The notes beneath the pieces were generated by a model. The model was not told where the DNA came from. It searched no databases and saw only the letters and a program-made list of their open reading frames with translations. From Thaumasiovibrio sp043421945 (GTDB taxonomy: Bacteria; Pseudomonadota; Gammaproteobacteria; Enterobacterales; Vibrionaceae), in NCBI GenBank assembly GCA_043421945.1, contig JBHOGO010000001.1, positions 124,001-188,000 of the forward strand: 64,000 nt of DNA, in the 5' to 3' direction. Below are positions 53,952 to 62,788 of the stretch, in pieces. Position 1 is the first letter of the stretch, and each line of letters starts with the position of its first letter. Made by a program: the position numbers and the translations under genes.

Positions 53952-55538
53952 TTATCCCCCTGGGAACCAGCTGTCTAATAAGTTTCGAGAGCGTTCGATT
54001 TCATTCTGCCACGTGTCGGCACCAACGACTGTTGGTCGAATTAAAATGACCAGTTCAGTTTTGGTCGTGAGCTTAGAGACATTACGAAATAGGTGCCCTA
54101 ATGCGGGTATATCACCGAGAAGAGGTACCTTAGAAACAAGGTCTGTCGTTCCAGTTCTCATCAGGCCACCAATCACAACCACATCCCCACTACGCGCATG
54201 AATAATAGAATCAGACTCCCGAATAGAGCTACTCGCTAGAGGCAAACTCAGTGAACCTTGGCTGTCGCCTAAATCGATCTGCTTAACATCCTCACTGACC
54301 TCGATAACCGCAGGGTGGACATGCAGCAGTACTCCCCCATCATCATCAATTTGTGGGGTGACATCTAAAGAGATACCAGAAAAGAAAGCCGTGAGTTCTA
54401 AATCTGAAGTAACATTGTTATTCTCAGTACTTGAGTTACTGGAAATATTCGTCACAAAGTACTCATCATTCCCTACTTTGATCACCGCTTTTTGATTATT
54501 GGCAGCCGTGACTCGCGGACTCGATAGTACGTTGACATCACCTTGTGTCTCCATAAAGCTCAAGACTGCTTCAAAGTTACCGTCTCCAATCGTAATGTTT
54601 GTTTGACCGCCAAGTAACGCCCCGATGTTATCTTGCCCTGGCAGCGATGACCCCGCAGAAGGACGACCAAATCCAATCACTGTACTGCCAATCGTCTTAG
54701 TAATATTGCTCCAATTTATCCCTTGCTGGTAGCCATCGCTTAAGGTGACTTCTAATATTTTCGCTTCCAAAATGACCTGACGACGTAAGCGCTGTTGAGA
54801 TAAACCTAAGAAGTGGCGCACTTCGCGTAACTGATCGGCAGGCGCGCGAACCGTCACAAGGCTGGCTTGCGGAGAGACCACCACCGTTTGACCGTCACCA
54901 TTGCCAATAATGGCTGTAATGGTTTGTTCTAGTTGAGACCAAAACTGGCTGTCTGATTGGGTATTAATCAACGTACCACCAGATTGGCTGCTTGTCGTTC
55001 CGCTGCCAGAGTCGCTATTGGCAATGGAGCCAGTACTGACCGACGTCGTTGAAGTGCCTTGGCGCGTCAACTGCAAGTAATCAACTTTGAACGTCTCTGT
55101 TCGCAGTCCTGATGGGAACACTTGAATAATGTTATTTCTTCTTTGTATTTCATACCCATAAATATCTGACACCACCTCAATGACTTCATCCAGAGACACG
55201 GATTGCAAGCTAAGGCTCACGATCCCCGTTACTCCGGGATGAACAACCACGCTATAAGAAGTATCTTGAACGAGGCTGCCAAAGAAGGTATGCACATCAA
55301 TACCTTGAGCATTAATACTAAAACGCGACTCTTCCTTCTCAACAGCCGCCACGCCAGAAAAATCTAGCCCCGTTGGCATCAGATCAGCATTGACCTCTTG
55401 CGGTAACGCAACTAATGATTGCGCATCCGATTCGTGTAATGCTTGATTTAGCTCTCGCTGAATATCTTCAGGCGGCTGGCGGGTCATCGAACACCCCGCC
55501 AACGTCATCAGTAGTCCTACTATTATCCCTATTCGCAT
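53952..55538 (-). CDS. mshL: MshL, outer-membrane secretin of the MSHA pilus
   Basis: 528-residue secretin lipoprotein. Signal peptide with lipobox LAGC (Cys at about residue 16); N-domains with DVHTFFGSLVQDTSYSVVVH; a Ser/Thr/Gly-rich linker (about 170-195); and the secretin domain (about 290-510), with VEFGR-like IVIGGLMRTGT and terminal ELVILIRPTVV. It forms the outer-membrane pore for pilus exit. Start ATG 55538 with TAGG upstream; the GTG one codon earlier is unlikely. It follows mshK by seven bases. Confidence 0.95.
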   Translation of the reverse strand: MRIGIIVGLLMTLAGCSMTRQPPEDIQRELNQALHESDAQSLVALPQEVNADLMPTGLDFSGVAAVEKEESRFSINAQGIDVHTFFGSLVQDTSYSVVVHPGVTGIVSLSLQSVSLDEVIEVVSDIYGYEIQRRNNIIQVFPSGLRTETFKVDYLQLTRQGTSTTSVSTGSIANSDSGSGTTSSQSGGTLINTQSDSQFWSQLEQTITAIIGNGDGQTVVVSPQASLVTVRAPADQLREVRHFLGLSQQRLRRQVILEAKILEVTLSDGYQQGINWSNITKTIGSTVIGFGRPSAGSSLPGQDNIGALLGGQTNITIGDGNFEAVLSFMETQGDVNVLSSPRVTAANNQKAVIKVGNDEYFVTNISSNSSTENNNVTSDLELTAFFSGISLDVTPQIDDDGGVLLHVHPAVIEVSEDVKQIDLGDSQGSLSLPLASSSIRESDSIIHARSGDVVVIGGLMRTGTTDLVSKVPLLGDIPALGHLFRNVSKLTTKTELVILIRPTVVGADTWQNEIERSRNLLDSWFPGG

Positions 55539-55545
55539 CACTTAC

Positions 55546-55887
55546 CTACTGTTTAATATCATTTGGATACAAAGCCAAATTGATGGTGCGGTGATCCCTT
55601 CGAAGGGCCACCCGGTTGGGTTCAATGCTGGCAACATAATAACCATTCACACGCTCACCTACCGCCACCGTCTCACCGTCCAGTACCGCACGACAACGAG
55701 AAAGACAGATAATGCCGCTTAATACAGGTTCTCGTTCTTGCACAACCACGCCGCTATCTGTTGTTTGCACAATCTTCCCTCCACCAATAGGGGCGGTTGG
55801 GTCGATCAAACCTTCAGCAAACAGACTCAATGGCCATATAAGAACCGCATACAAGGCTATCCGTTTCGCATTTCGATGCTTAACCAC
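55546..55887 (-). CDS. mshK: MshK, PilP-like MSHA alignment protein
   Basis: 113-residue small exported protein with an N-terminal signal/anchor (about 9-24, RIALYAVLIWPLSLFAEG) and a short periplasmic domain starting IDPTAPIG. It corresponds to the PilP-like link between the inner-membrane MshIJ complex and the secretin. Start GTG 55887 lies inside the end of mshJ, with GAGAGG nine bases upstream; the open frame extends to 56094 but wholly within mshJ. Two Cys (ICLSRC) may form a disulfide. Confidence 0.88.
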   Translation of the reverse strand: MVKHRNAKRIALYAVLIWPLSLFAEGLIDPTAPIGGGKIVQTTDSGVVVQEREPVLSGIICLSRCRAVLDGETVAVGERVNGYYVASIEPNRVALRRDHRTINLALYPNDIKQ

Positions 55888-56515
55888 TGATAAATACCTC
55901 TCTCGGCCCAAGTGTATATAAGACGAGCCGCAGCTGAGCTTTGGGGTAACTCGATACTTCGTAGTCAAAGCTTTCCCAGTAAAAAGCCACAGGAAGCCCT
56001 TCAAGCGCAGTAAGATAAGCAAAAATATCGTTATAGCCGCCGTGTAATACCAGCTCAACAGGGTGAATGTAGTACCCGCCTCCCTCCGCAGCATTCAAGC
56101 GCCGAGAAGGCAGAGATCGCATCGCTTGCAACGAGACACTGCCTGTTTTTGCTAACGCTTGCTCTATCACCACGGCCATATGGCTTGGAGTAACCAGCTG
56201 ACTCACTCTATCTTTGAGCTGTGCCTGCAAGGCGTCATGCTGTTTCTCTAAACCAATAATTTTGTCGTTGAGTGCTTTGTCAGGATCCTGTTGCAGGCGT
56301 AGATTCGCTAACTCGATCTGCTGCTCTCGCGTCACGATCTGTTGCTGCTTTATTTTGAGATCGACACGCTTTTGCTGTGCACTCAGAAACGTTGGCTCTA
56401 ATAACTGAAGCCCACCCACAAAAATAATCGCAGCCCAACCCAGTAATACGATGAGGTATTTTTCCCTTTGTGACATGACCAGGAATTTCTCTGACCACTC
56501 TTCCCACTTCTTCAT
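55880..56515 (-). CDS. mshJ: MshJ, PilO-like MSHA alignment protein
   Basis: 211-residue bitopic protein: cytoplasmic WEEWSEKFLVMSQREKYL, one membrane helix (about 20-38), a periplasmic coiled coil (about 45-100) and a ferredoxin-like PilO domain (about 120-205). It pairs with the periplasmic part of MshI. AGGAAGGA precedes the ATG; it lies eight bases after mshI and overlaps mshK by eight bases. Confidence 0.92.
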   Translation of the reverse strand: MKKWEEWSEKFLVMSQREKYLIVLLGWAAIIFVGGLQLLEPTFLSAQQKRVDLKIKQQQIVTREQQIELANLRLQQDPDKALNDKIIGLEKQHDALQAQLKDRVSQLVTPSHMAVVIEQALAKTGSVSLQAMRSLPSRRLNAAEGGGYYIHPVELVLHGGYNDIFAYLTALEGLPVAFYWESFDYEVSSYPKAQLRLVLYTLGPREVFISG

Positions 56516-56523
56516 GGTCCTTC

Positions 56524-57987
56524 CTATTTGGGACGATTAACCGTATTGGTTTGTAATGTGAACTGTAAGTCCTGATTCACATCTCTCTCTATCGCGAGAT
56601 GGCGAAATCCGCGTTCAATCAAATGTGGTCTCGATTTGAATTGCTGCACCCAAGCCGGAACGGATTCCGGTGCCGCCGCATAGCCTTTGATGTCCATCAT
56701 CGGGCCACGAATAGCAATGCGCCGCAATGAGACATCTTGGCGGTGAATAGCGGCTAAATCTTTCATTACACCCGCATAACCAACAGTTAAGCTATCATCG
56801 TGCGCATCGATGGCTCGCATAGAGGCACGATTATCAGCAATGCTTTTTTCGAGTACACGAACTCGCTGTAACGTCTCCTCACTCGGCTGGCGAGCTGCCA
56901 GCTGCGCTTCTAATGTGGCATGCTGCGAGTTGAGCCCGCTCAATGTACGGTTCTCTATCACTAATAACTCGGATGTTTTCATCTCTTGCCAATAGAAGTA
57001 ACCCCAGCCCCCTCCAATCAATAGCCCACCTAAAAGCCAACTCGCGACGACGTTCGTTAACGTCAGCCATTCTTTCTTAGGGCGCATATCTTCGGGGTAC
57101 AAATTGGGGGCGCTGTCAGGGTTATCCATCGCCCCCAACGCAATGAGAACACCAATGGGGAGTATGGTCTCCTTTTCATTTAGCAAGCTAATCACTGACA
57201 CATTGAGCCGGCCGGAAAGCTCGTTAGCCAGCGTTAAGCTATCTTCACCATCACAGTACACTTTAACGGTAGAGACCGCTTTTCCTCGTAACTGAGGAGA
57301 TAAATAGTCTAGAGAACGCTGCAGCTCTAGCGCTAACGAATCAAGAACAAGTGGGTTAGCATCTTCACCCGTAATTGGACTTTGAATACCTCGCACCTGA
57401 CGCTGAAGACAGTGGGCTTGATCAACGTAAGCCGCCAGCATCACCCCGCCTTTACCTTGTCGATAAAGCAGCATCTCACTACTGTCTGGTGACATCGCAT
57501 ACCCAAGCATCGCCTCTTCAACGCTAATGCCAGCCAACGAGACACCAACCTTATCGCATAACGCAATCAGACTCTTTACGCGCTCACGATGGGTAATATA
57601 GGTTTGCAATTTATTACCGATGCTACTTAACACGCCTGCAGCAACGATTTTCGAAGGGGATTCATTAACAAGATCTTTGACTAAGAAAGGTAAAGCCGTT
57701 GACCATTCAGCCTCAGGGATATCAGGTTTATCGATAGAGAGGCTTTGATATTGCCCTTGCCCGAGAATTAACTGAATCGTGTAGTCAGCAAGGCCTAACT
57801 CTTTAACTGCGTCCTTTAGCGCATCATCCATGGCAGTTGGCGTTGGGACCGCTTTAAAGACCCACGAAAAATCGGGGTCGTGACGAGATTGACCTTTGAC
57901 GGCATAAATACCATCAGCCAACACCGCAATTGCAGCACTTTTTGAAGACAGTTTACGAGAGGTAAACCGTTGTCGCCATTTATTCAC
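56524..57987 (-). CDS. mshI: MshI, PilM/PilN-like MSHA biogenesis protein
   Basis: 487-residue fusion of a cytoplasmic actin-like PilM part (about 1-300) with a PilN-like part: one membrane helix (about 312-332, VVASWLLGGLLIGGGWGYFY), a coiled coil (about 340-390) and a small periplasmic domain. The start is GTG 57987, preceded by AAGGAG at six bases. It is the first of the densely packed mshI-mshQ series; the preceding 149 AT-rich bases to csrD must hold the promoter (TTGTCA followed by AT-rich sequence near 58060 is a candidate), but I cannot place it firmly. Confidence 0.93.
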   Translation of the reverse strand: MNKWRQRFTSRKLSSKSAAIAVLADGIYAVKGQSRHDPDFSWVFKAVPTPTAMDDALKDAVKELGLADYTIQLILGQGQYQSLSIDKPDIPEAEWSTALPFLVKDLVNESPSKIVAAGVLSSIGNKLQTYITHRERVKSLIALCDKVGVSLAGISVEEAMLGYAMSPDSSEMLLYRQGKGGVMLAAYVDQAHCLQRQVRGIQSPITGEDANPLVLDSLALELQRSLDYLSPQLRGKAVSTVKVYCDGEDSLTLANELSGRLNVSVISLLNEKETILPIGVLIALGAMDNPDSAPNLYPEDMRPKKEWLTLTNVVASWLLGGLLIGGGWGYFYWQEMKTSELLVIENRTLSGLNSQHATLEAQLAARQPSEETLQRVRVLEKSIADNRASMRAIDAHDDSLTVGYAGVMKDLAAIHRQDVSLRRIAIRGPMMDIKGYAAAPESVPAWVQQFKSRPHLIERGFRHLAIERDVNQDLQFTLQTNTVNRPK

Positions 57988-58136
57988 TGCCGCTCCTTGA
58001 CACTAAATAACTAAAATAAAGGTATAGCTTGTTAAGATATTAATAATAATAGATTAATGACAACGACTTCGTGCATTAAAGTGCATAAAAGAGTAAGCAG
58101 TTTGAGTTGCCTCTCAAAGACAAAGTCATTATCTCA

Positions 58137-60047
58137 CTAATGCTTTAACCTTAGCTCGGCACCAAAAAATCGCCCCTGTCCAATAATGACACCAAGAGTC
58201 TGTAAGCTCTGCCACTCTTTCTTCGTCTCAACGCCGACCGCAACAAGCTCAGTGGCTGTGTCGGCACAAGAGCCCAACATACTCCGTATGAACAGCTGAT
58301 TTTCTGGACGTTGTTCGATATCCTTCACTAAGCTACGGTGCAATTTAAGGTACCGTGGCTCTAAATCTTTAATGTAATGCATGCTAACGATCGACCGGCC
58401 AGCATGATCAATAACAAGCCCCGCCCCCAGCCCATTAATCAAACGAGCAAATGGTCTCAATGCATCTAAGCTTGAAACGGCACTCGCTTCTGAAATCTCG
58501 ATGGCAAGCTTGGCAAGATGACGTCGCGGGCACTGCAGTAGTTCATGTGAGAGCCAACGATAAAAAGCACGGTTAGTTAAAGAGGTGACACTCACATTAA
58601 TAGAGATAGGGGTATCAACGAGTGCTAACTGTGACAATGCCTGCTGAACCATCACGCGATCTAAGCGCGTGATATACCCCACCTCTTTCATAACAGGGAT
58701 AAAGCGTGAGGCTTTAATTAAGACGCCATTTTCGTCACGAATTCTCGCCAACAGCTCCCGATGTAGCACCTGGTCATTTGACATGACAGGTTGTTGATAC
58801 AGAACGGGGCCATCCCCGTCCAAAATGCGGTCGAACAACGTTCGCCAACGCACATTCCCTCGCCCAACATCAAGCTGACTCTCTTTGCGGAAAGCAAACC
58901 AGCTATTTGCTCCCTGCAGCTGTGCACTTTTCAGTGCCATATCAGCTTCATCCATCACCCGACCACGTCGTTCTCCTGAAACAAAGTAGCTCACTCCGAT
59001 ATGACACCAATTGTCGATATCCAACGGTTGCGGTGGGGCCAGCTTCTCAAGCGCTTTCAAAAGCTGGTTAATGAAGCTAGAGACTTCACTCTCTATCGGG
59101 TTCGCTAACATCAAAGCAAACTCCGCATCGTAATAACGAGAGAAAACCACATCAGGAAAACGTTGGGTAAAATTACTAATCACCATCGCTGCATCTTTTA
59201 CAAACTCATCAGCAATGTGATCGTTACTGTCAGCTTTGAGATCGTCAAAATCCGCAATACGAATAAGAATAACCACACCGCTATTATCACTCTCTTTAAG
59301 CAGTGAATTTAAACGACTATCAAAGAGAACTCGGTTGGCTGTTCCCGTTAATTGGTCAAGGAAGGTATGGGTACGAATAAAGGTATCAAACCGACTACGC
59401 TCTTGACGCGCATGGTGTAATTCTGCAATCACTTGATCTAGCGCTAAGCTTGCAGTGGCAGGCCATTCCGATTCTTGACCGAGGCTATATTCATCCATTC
59501 GTCCTGCGAGAATCATCCTACCCCGCGTCTCCAGTACTTCTGAACCATGAAGTTGTTTTCTCAGCCAATCGATGCCAAAAACAACCCCAATACCGATGAT
59601 AAGGATAGCGAGTGTAATTGAACTCATTGCCCCCAATGAGTAGCTTGTGTAAGTAAGAGCAGGGACGGAAGTCACCGTAATTTGCAGGTCGGGGTTGTGA
59701 GTCAGTTGATAAACTAACTCAAAGCGCTGAGTGCTCGGGGCGGTATATTTGACCTGTTCATAGTGAAAAACGCTACCCGCATGATTAGAAATATCAAACT
59801 CAATGATCTCTCCGGCACGGAGTAATTTGGGTAACCAGTCTTGAATATTACGTACGCCTTCCGGATCGGAAAGCTCTTCATCAATGACATTGATCATGCC
59901 ATTAAAATAGTTACTCACCGCACTGTCAGCTAAGTACCGAAAGCTCAGTGAACCACCGATAAAAAGGACAAGGATGGCACAAAACACAACAATAGTAACA
60001 AACGCAACTAAGCGGTTGCTGAGTTTCATCCCTGATGCTTTTCTCAT
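58137..60047 (-). CDS. csrD: CsrD (MshH), degenerate GGDEF-EAL regulator of CsrB/C decay
   Basis: 636-residue inner-membrane protein. Two membrane helices (about 11-35 and 140-160) flank a periplasmic loop; a HAMP-like linker and coiled coil follow, then a GGDEF domain (about 225-380) whose signature is degenerate (YYDAEF in place of GGDEF) and an EAL domain (about 395-636) with RELLAR in place of EAL. This matches E. coli CsrD, which neither makes nor degrades c-di-GMP but directs RNase E to the CsrB/CsrC sRNAs, freeing CsrA. Start ATG 60047 with AGGA close by; an ATG six codons later is possible. It lies upstream of mshI, hence the old name mshH. Confidence 0.93.
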   Translation of the reverse strand: MRKASGMKLSNRLVAFVTIVVFCAILVLFIGGSLSFRYLADSAVSNYFNGMINVIDEELSDPEGVRNIQDWLPKLLRAGEIIEFDISNHAGSVFHYEQVKYTAPSTQRFELVYQLTHNPDLQITVTSVPALTYTSYSLGAMSSITLAILIIGIGVVFGIDWLRKQLHGSEVLETRGRMILAGRMDEYSLGQESEWPATASLALDQVIAELHHARQERSRFDTFIRTHTFLDQLTGTANRVLFDSRLNSLLKESDNSGVVILIRIADFDDLKADSNDHIADEFVKDAAMVISNFTQRFPDVVFSRYYDAEFALMLANPIESEVSSFINQLLKALEKLAPPQPLDIDNWCHIGVSYFVSGERRGRVMDEADMALKSAQLQGANSWFAFRKESQLDVGRGNVRWRTLFDRILDGDGPVLYQQPVMSNDQVLHRELLARIRDENGVLIKASRFIPVMKEVGYITRLDRVMVQQALSQLALVDTPISINVSVTSLTNRAFYRWLSHELLQCPRRHLAKLAIEISEASAVSSLDALRPFARLINGLGAGLVIDHAGRSIVSMHYIKDLEPRYLKLHRSLVKDIEQRPENQLFIRSMLGSCADTATELVAVGVETKKEWQSLQTLGVIIGQGRFFGAELRLKH

Positions 60048-60339
60048 ATTTCCTTTCTCATCTTTATCGCAAGTAAAAACCCAACGCTCACGCTGTACTT
60101 TATTGTGAATAACTCAGCAAATGGATATCGATAGTTCGTATAAAGTATGTCATTTTCAGGCAGTTATTTCACTAATGTTTTACACTTCGTCTAAAACTCA
60201 CTATAAAGCATAGCGAACATTGCAAACTGATTGACGCTTTATGCTATGAAATGCAAATTATTCCCTTTTCTCTTTATGCATCCTTGAGTTATCTCTCTCT
60301 TCACGCCACCATAAGCACCACTAGAAATCGGAGAAGCGC
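60048..60339. promoter_or_regulatory. Divergent csrD / lysR intergenic region
   Basis: 292 AT-rich bases. Near the lysR side, CATAGC (60209-60214) and GCTATG (60243-60248) form a spaced inverted repeat around a TTGACG (60231-60236) that could be the lysR -35. LysR regulators often bind such sites and control a divergent neighbour, so this might be an operator, but no T-N11-A box is clear. Confidence 0.35.
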
Positions 60340-61221
60340 ATGGATTGGATAATTTGTACGAAGACGTTTGTCACTGTCGTCGACCAAGGCACAATGGCAA
60401 AGGCCGCCTCTCAGCTGAATACAACCAGCTCGGCACTGTCGAAACGCTTATCATGGCTGGAGCAACAGCTTGGCGTTCAGCTATTAAAGCGTACGACACG
60501 GAGCCTCAACCTAACCGATGCTGGAGAGCTCTTCTACCATAAGAGTCAACATCTCCTCAATGACTGGAACCAGCTCATCGCAGAGACGACATCCACCTAT
60601 GGCGAAGTGAGTGGCGTATTTAGAATTGGGGCGCCGTTAGCGATTGGCAGCCGGTTTCTAGTGAACTACTTGGCTGAGTTTATGGCGGAATATCCCAACC
60701 TCAACGTCGAACTCCACACCATCACACCGGGCGAACTCCCTGACCTTAACCTCGATATCTTTATTAGCCGCGAGCTACCTGATTTCAACTCGAGTAGTTA
60801 TATCGCCAAAAAGCTCTACGACTCGCAGCCGAGCTTTTATGCCTCTCCGTACTATTTAGAAAGCCACCCTCCCATCACAACAGCGGATGACCTGTTGACA
60901 CATAACTGCCTTCTCTTTGGCTCTCGAGGGTTCGAGCAACAGCATGATTTTAATAATGATATTCGGCTAAAGCTCAAGGGGAACTTTACCAGCCATAATC
61001 CAGAAGCATTAATTGGTGCCGCGGTTGCAGGGATGGGGATCATTCTCGTTGGTGCCAACAATATTCGTCGTGAATTAGACAAAGGGTTATTGGTACCCGT
61101 TTTGCCTTCGCTCAAAAAACCGATGCAAACCGCTTATGCTTATTACCCAAAACTGGACTACAACCACACTAAAACGCGGCTATTCTTAGCCTTTATCCAA
61201 GAGAAAGCAAAATTGAATTAA
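60340..61221 (+). CDS. LysR-family transcriptional regulator
   Basis: 293-residue LysR regulator. N-terminal winged helix-turn-helix (about 1-62: MAKAASQLNTTSSALSKRLS, LEQQLGVQLLKRTTRSLNLT) and a C-terminal substrate-binding domain (about 90-290) with GVFRIGAPLAIGSRFLVNYL. It belongs to the CrgA/DsdC-like group with a short C-terminus. The effector and targets cannot be deduced. GGAG precedes the ATG. It is divergent from csrD and followed, 64 bases later, by a small membrane protein gene in the same direction. Confidence 0.92.
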   Translation: MDWIICTKTFVTVVDQGTMAKAASQLNTTSSALSKRLSWLEQQLGVQLLKRTTRSLNLTDAGELFYHKSQHLLNDWNQLIAETTSTYGEVSGVFRIGAPLAIGSRFLVNYLAEFMAEYPNLNVELHTITPGELPDLNLDIFISRELPDFNSSSYIAKKLYDSQPSFYASPYYLESHPPITTADDLLTHNCLLFGSRGFEQQHDFNNDIRLKLKGNFTSHNPEALIGAAVAGMGIILVGANNIRRELDKGLLVPVLPSLKKPMQTAYAYYPKLDYNHTKTRLFLAFIQEKAKLN

Positions 61222-61285
61222 CTCTATACACCAACTGGTCGTTTGATCCTCTCTGTATGATCTTGCGCCATTAGGGGTATTGGAA

Positions 61286-61597
61286 TTGGGTATATTTAAA
61301 AAGAAATCAGTCAATCAAACCGAGTTTGTTCGCTATGGTATTGACTCAACACAGCGACTATTTCTCTTTTTGATCGCCATCAACTGGGCATTTGTACTTG
61401 GTTTTTGGGTACAGATGTTCTATTTCCCCCACTACATCAGCATGGTGTTGTCGATATTGCTTCTCTGCTACAACATCCTACTTCTGAATATAGGCAAAAT
61501 TCGCGCCCGTCGTTTTGAAGATGACCGTCTGCGATTCACTATCACTTTTGCCACCTTTTTAACCGTAACCGCTTCGTGGATACTGTACTTCTTTTAA
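61286..61597 (+). CDS. Small hydrophobic membrane protein of unknown function
   Basis: About 103 residues with three predicted membrane helices (about 24-46, FLFLIAINWAFVLGFWVQMFYF; 48-66, YISMVLSILLLCYNILLL; 82-102, FTITFATFLTVTASWILYFF), a basic N-terminus and a cytoplasmic KIRARRFEDDRL between helices 2 and 3. I do not recognise the family. The start is a TTG at 61286 with GGGG eight bases upstream; another TTG at 61280 is possible and there is no ATG until well inside. It may be co-transcribed with lysR. Because the start is a TTG, coding status is likely but not certain. Confidence 0.7.
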   Translation: MGIFKKKSVNQTEFVRYGIDSTQRLFLFLIAINWAFVLGFWVQMFYFPHYISMVLSILLLCYNILLLNIGKIRARRFEDDRLRFTITFATFLTVTASWILYFF

Positions 61598-61715
61598 ATG
61601 AAAAGAGAGTCTCTACATAGCCCCCAGCCATAAGACTCAAACAAACACTAACTCTCAAGCACCCAGCTAGCCTCAAGTAACAGCCTGACCTAAAACAACG
61701 AACGGCTTACCAACA

Positions 61716-61733
61716 GCCGCTAGCCCTAGCGGC
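61716..61733. repeat. Perfect 8-bp inverted repeat (18-bp near-palindrome)
   Basis: GCCGCTAG-CC-CTAGCGGC at 61716-61733, in the 225-base gene-free interval between the small membrane protein and lafU. No T-run follows, so it is not an ordinary terminator. It may be a protein-binding site or a cruciform/transposition remnant. Confidence 0.5.
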
Positions 61734-61762
61734 ATGACGTTCAAAATCACATGGCAGACGAA

Positions 61763-61796
61763 TAAAAAGAGCCTCCTAATAGGAAGCTCTTTTTAT
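61763..61796. terminator. Bidirectional terminator downstream of lafU
   Basis: AAAAAGAGC-TCCT paired with AGGA-GCTCTTTTT around an AATA loop with one bulged base on each side, with T- and A-tracts. It ends the lafSTU operon (minus) and could stop transcription from the small membrane protein gene (plus). Confidence 0.88.
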
Positions 61797-61822
61797 ACCG
61801 TAAACCACTGAAGTTAGTAGTG

Positions 61823-62788
61823 TTAACTCAATGGTCTATTCTGCTCAGCAACACGTTGGGCATCTTGAATATCACTCGGGATATCACGACCAAATAGCTG
61901 ATAGAGAGCCTGTTCACTATGCTGGTTTAGCACCATGATTTCAATCCGGCGGTTAATATCGCTGGTTGGATTCTCGGCATCGAGCAACATCGTATCAGAC
62001 ATCGCCGAAACCTGAATGACGCGTTCCGTCGGCATACCACCAAACTCAAGCACCTTGCGTGCTTTTTGTGCTCGCTGACCAGAAAGCTCCCAGTTACTAC
62101 CACTGGCTTCACGAGAAAAACCCGCAGAATCGGCATGACCCGTGATCATCAATGGGTTTTCAATCGTCGAGAACGTTGGCGCAAGTGCAAGCAACAAGTC
62201 TTCAAAGTATGGCGTCATATAGATACCACCACGCTCGAACATTGGCTCACTCATATTGTCATTCACCAATATTCTGAGCCCTTGCGGCACCACATCCACA
62301 CTCACCACATCCGTCGCTGATAAAAACTCACTCTGCCCTTTAAGGTACTCGCCTAACACCACCATCTGATCATGTGTTTCATAACGGCCAGCAATAAGCG
62401 AAGGGCCTTCTTCCCCAAGCCCCCCATGGCTATTACCGTCACCACCTTTCACATTAGTCGTTAGCGAATTGCCCATATTAACAGGGTTGTTCGCCATACC
62501 GGGAACGGCTGCAGGGAGTGCTTTTCCTCCAAGGTCAATTGCAAAAGGGCTATTGTTCTCAAATAAGGAGTGGTGAGGGTTAGGGTTCTGGTGGCCGCTA
62601 AGATGACCGACGATACGTGATTTCTCTTCGTCGGTCGTTACCTGTAGCACCCACATCACCATAAAGAACGCCATCATTGCTAACGTAAAATCAGCAAAGG
62701 CGACTTTCCATGCGCCACCATGCGCTTTGCTCGTCTGGCGCCGAGAGCCTCGACGGACAATAATAGTTTGCTGTTGATGGCTACGCAT
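61823..62788 (-). CDS. lafU: LafU, MotB-type stator protein (lateral flagella)
   Basis: 321-residue MotB-family protein. One membrane helix (about 31-51) contains the proton-carrying Asp33 in FADFTLAMMAFF; a plug and linker (about 55-150); an OmpA-like peptidoglycan-binding domain (about 165-290) with ITGHADSAGF and LSGQRAQKARKVLE. It is of the larger MotB type, as in vibrio lateral flagella, rather than the polar Na+-type PomB. Its start overlaps the lafT stop (TAATG). Confidence 0.92.
   Translation of the reverse strand: MRSHQQQTIIVRRGSRRQTSKAHGGAWKVAFADFTLAMMAFFMVMWVLQVTTDEEKSRIVGHLSGHQNPNPHHSLFENNSPFAIDLGGKALPAAVPGMANNPVNMGNSLTTNVKGGDGNSHGGLGEEGPSLIAGRYETHDQMVVLGEYLKGQSEFLSATDVVSVDVVPQGLRILVNDNMSEPMFERGGIYMTPYFEDLLLALAPTFSTIENPLMITGHADSAGFSREASGSNWELSGQRAQKARKVLEFGGMPTERVIQVSAMSDTMLLDAENPTSDINRRIEIMVLNQHSEQALYQLFGRDIPSDIQDAQRVAEQNRPLS

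Noticed and set aside
55888..56094. Extended MshK with an additional hydrophobic helix
   Set aside because: The segment is the mshJ coding region read in another frame; GTG 55887 has a proper ribosome binding site.
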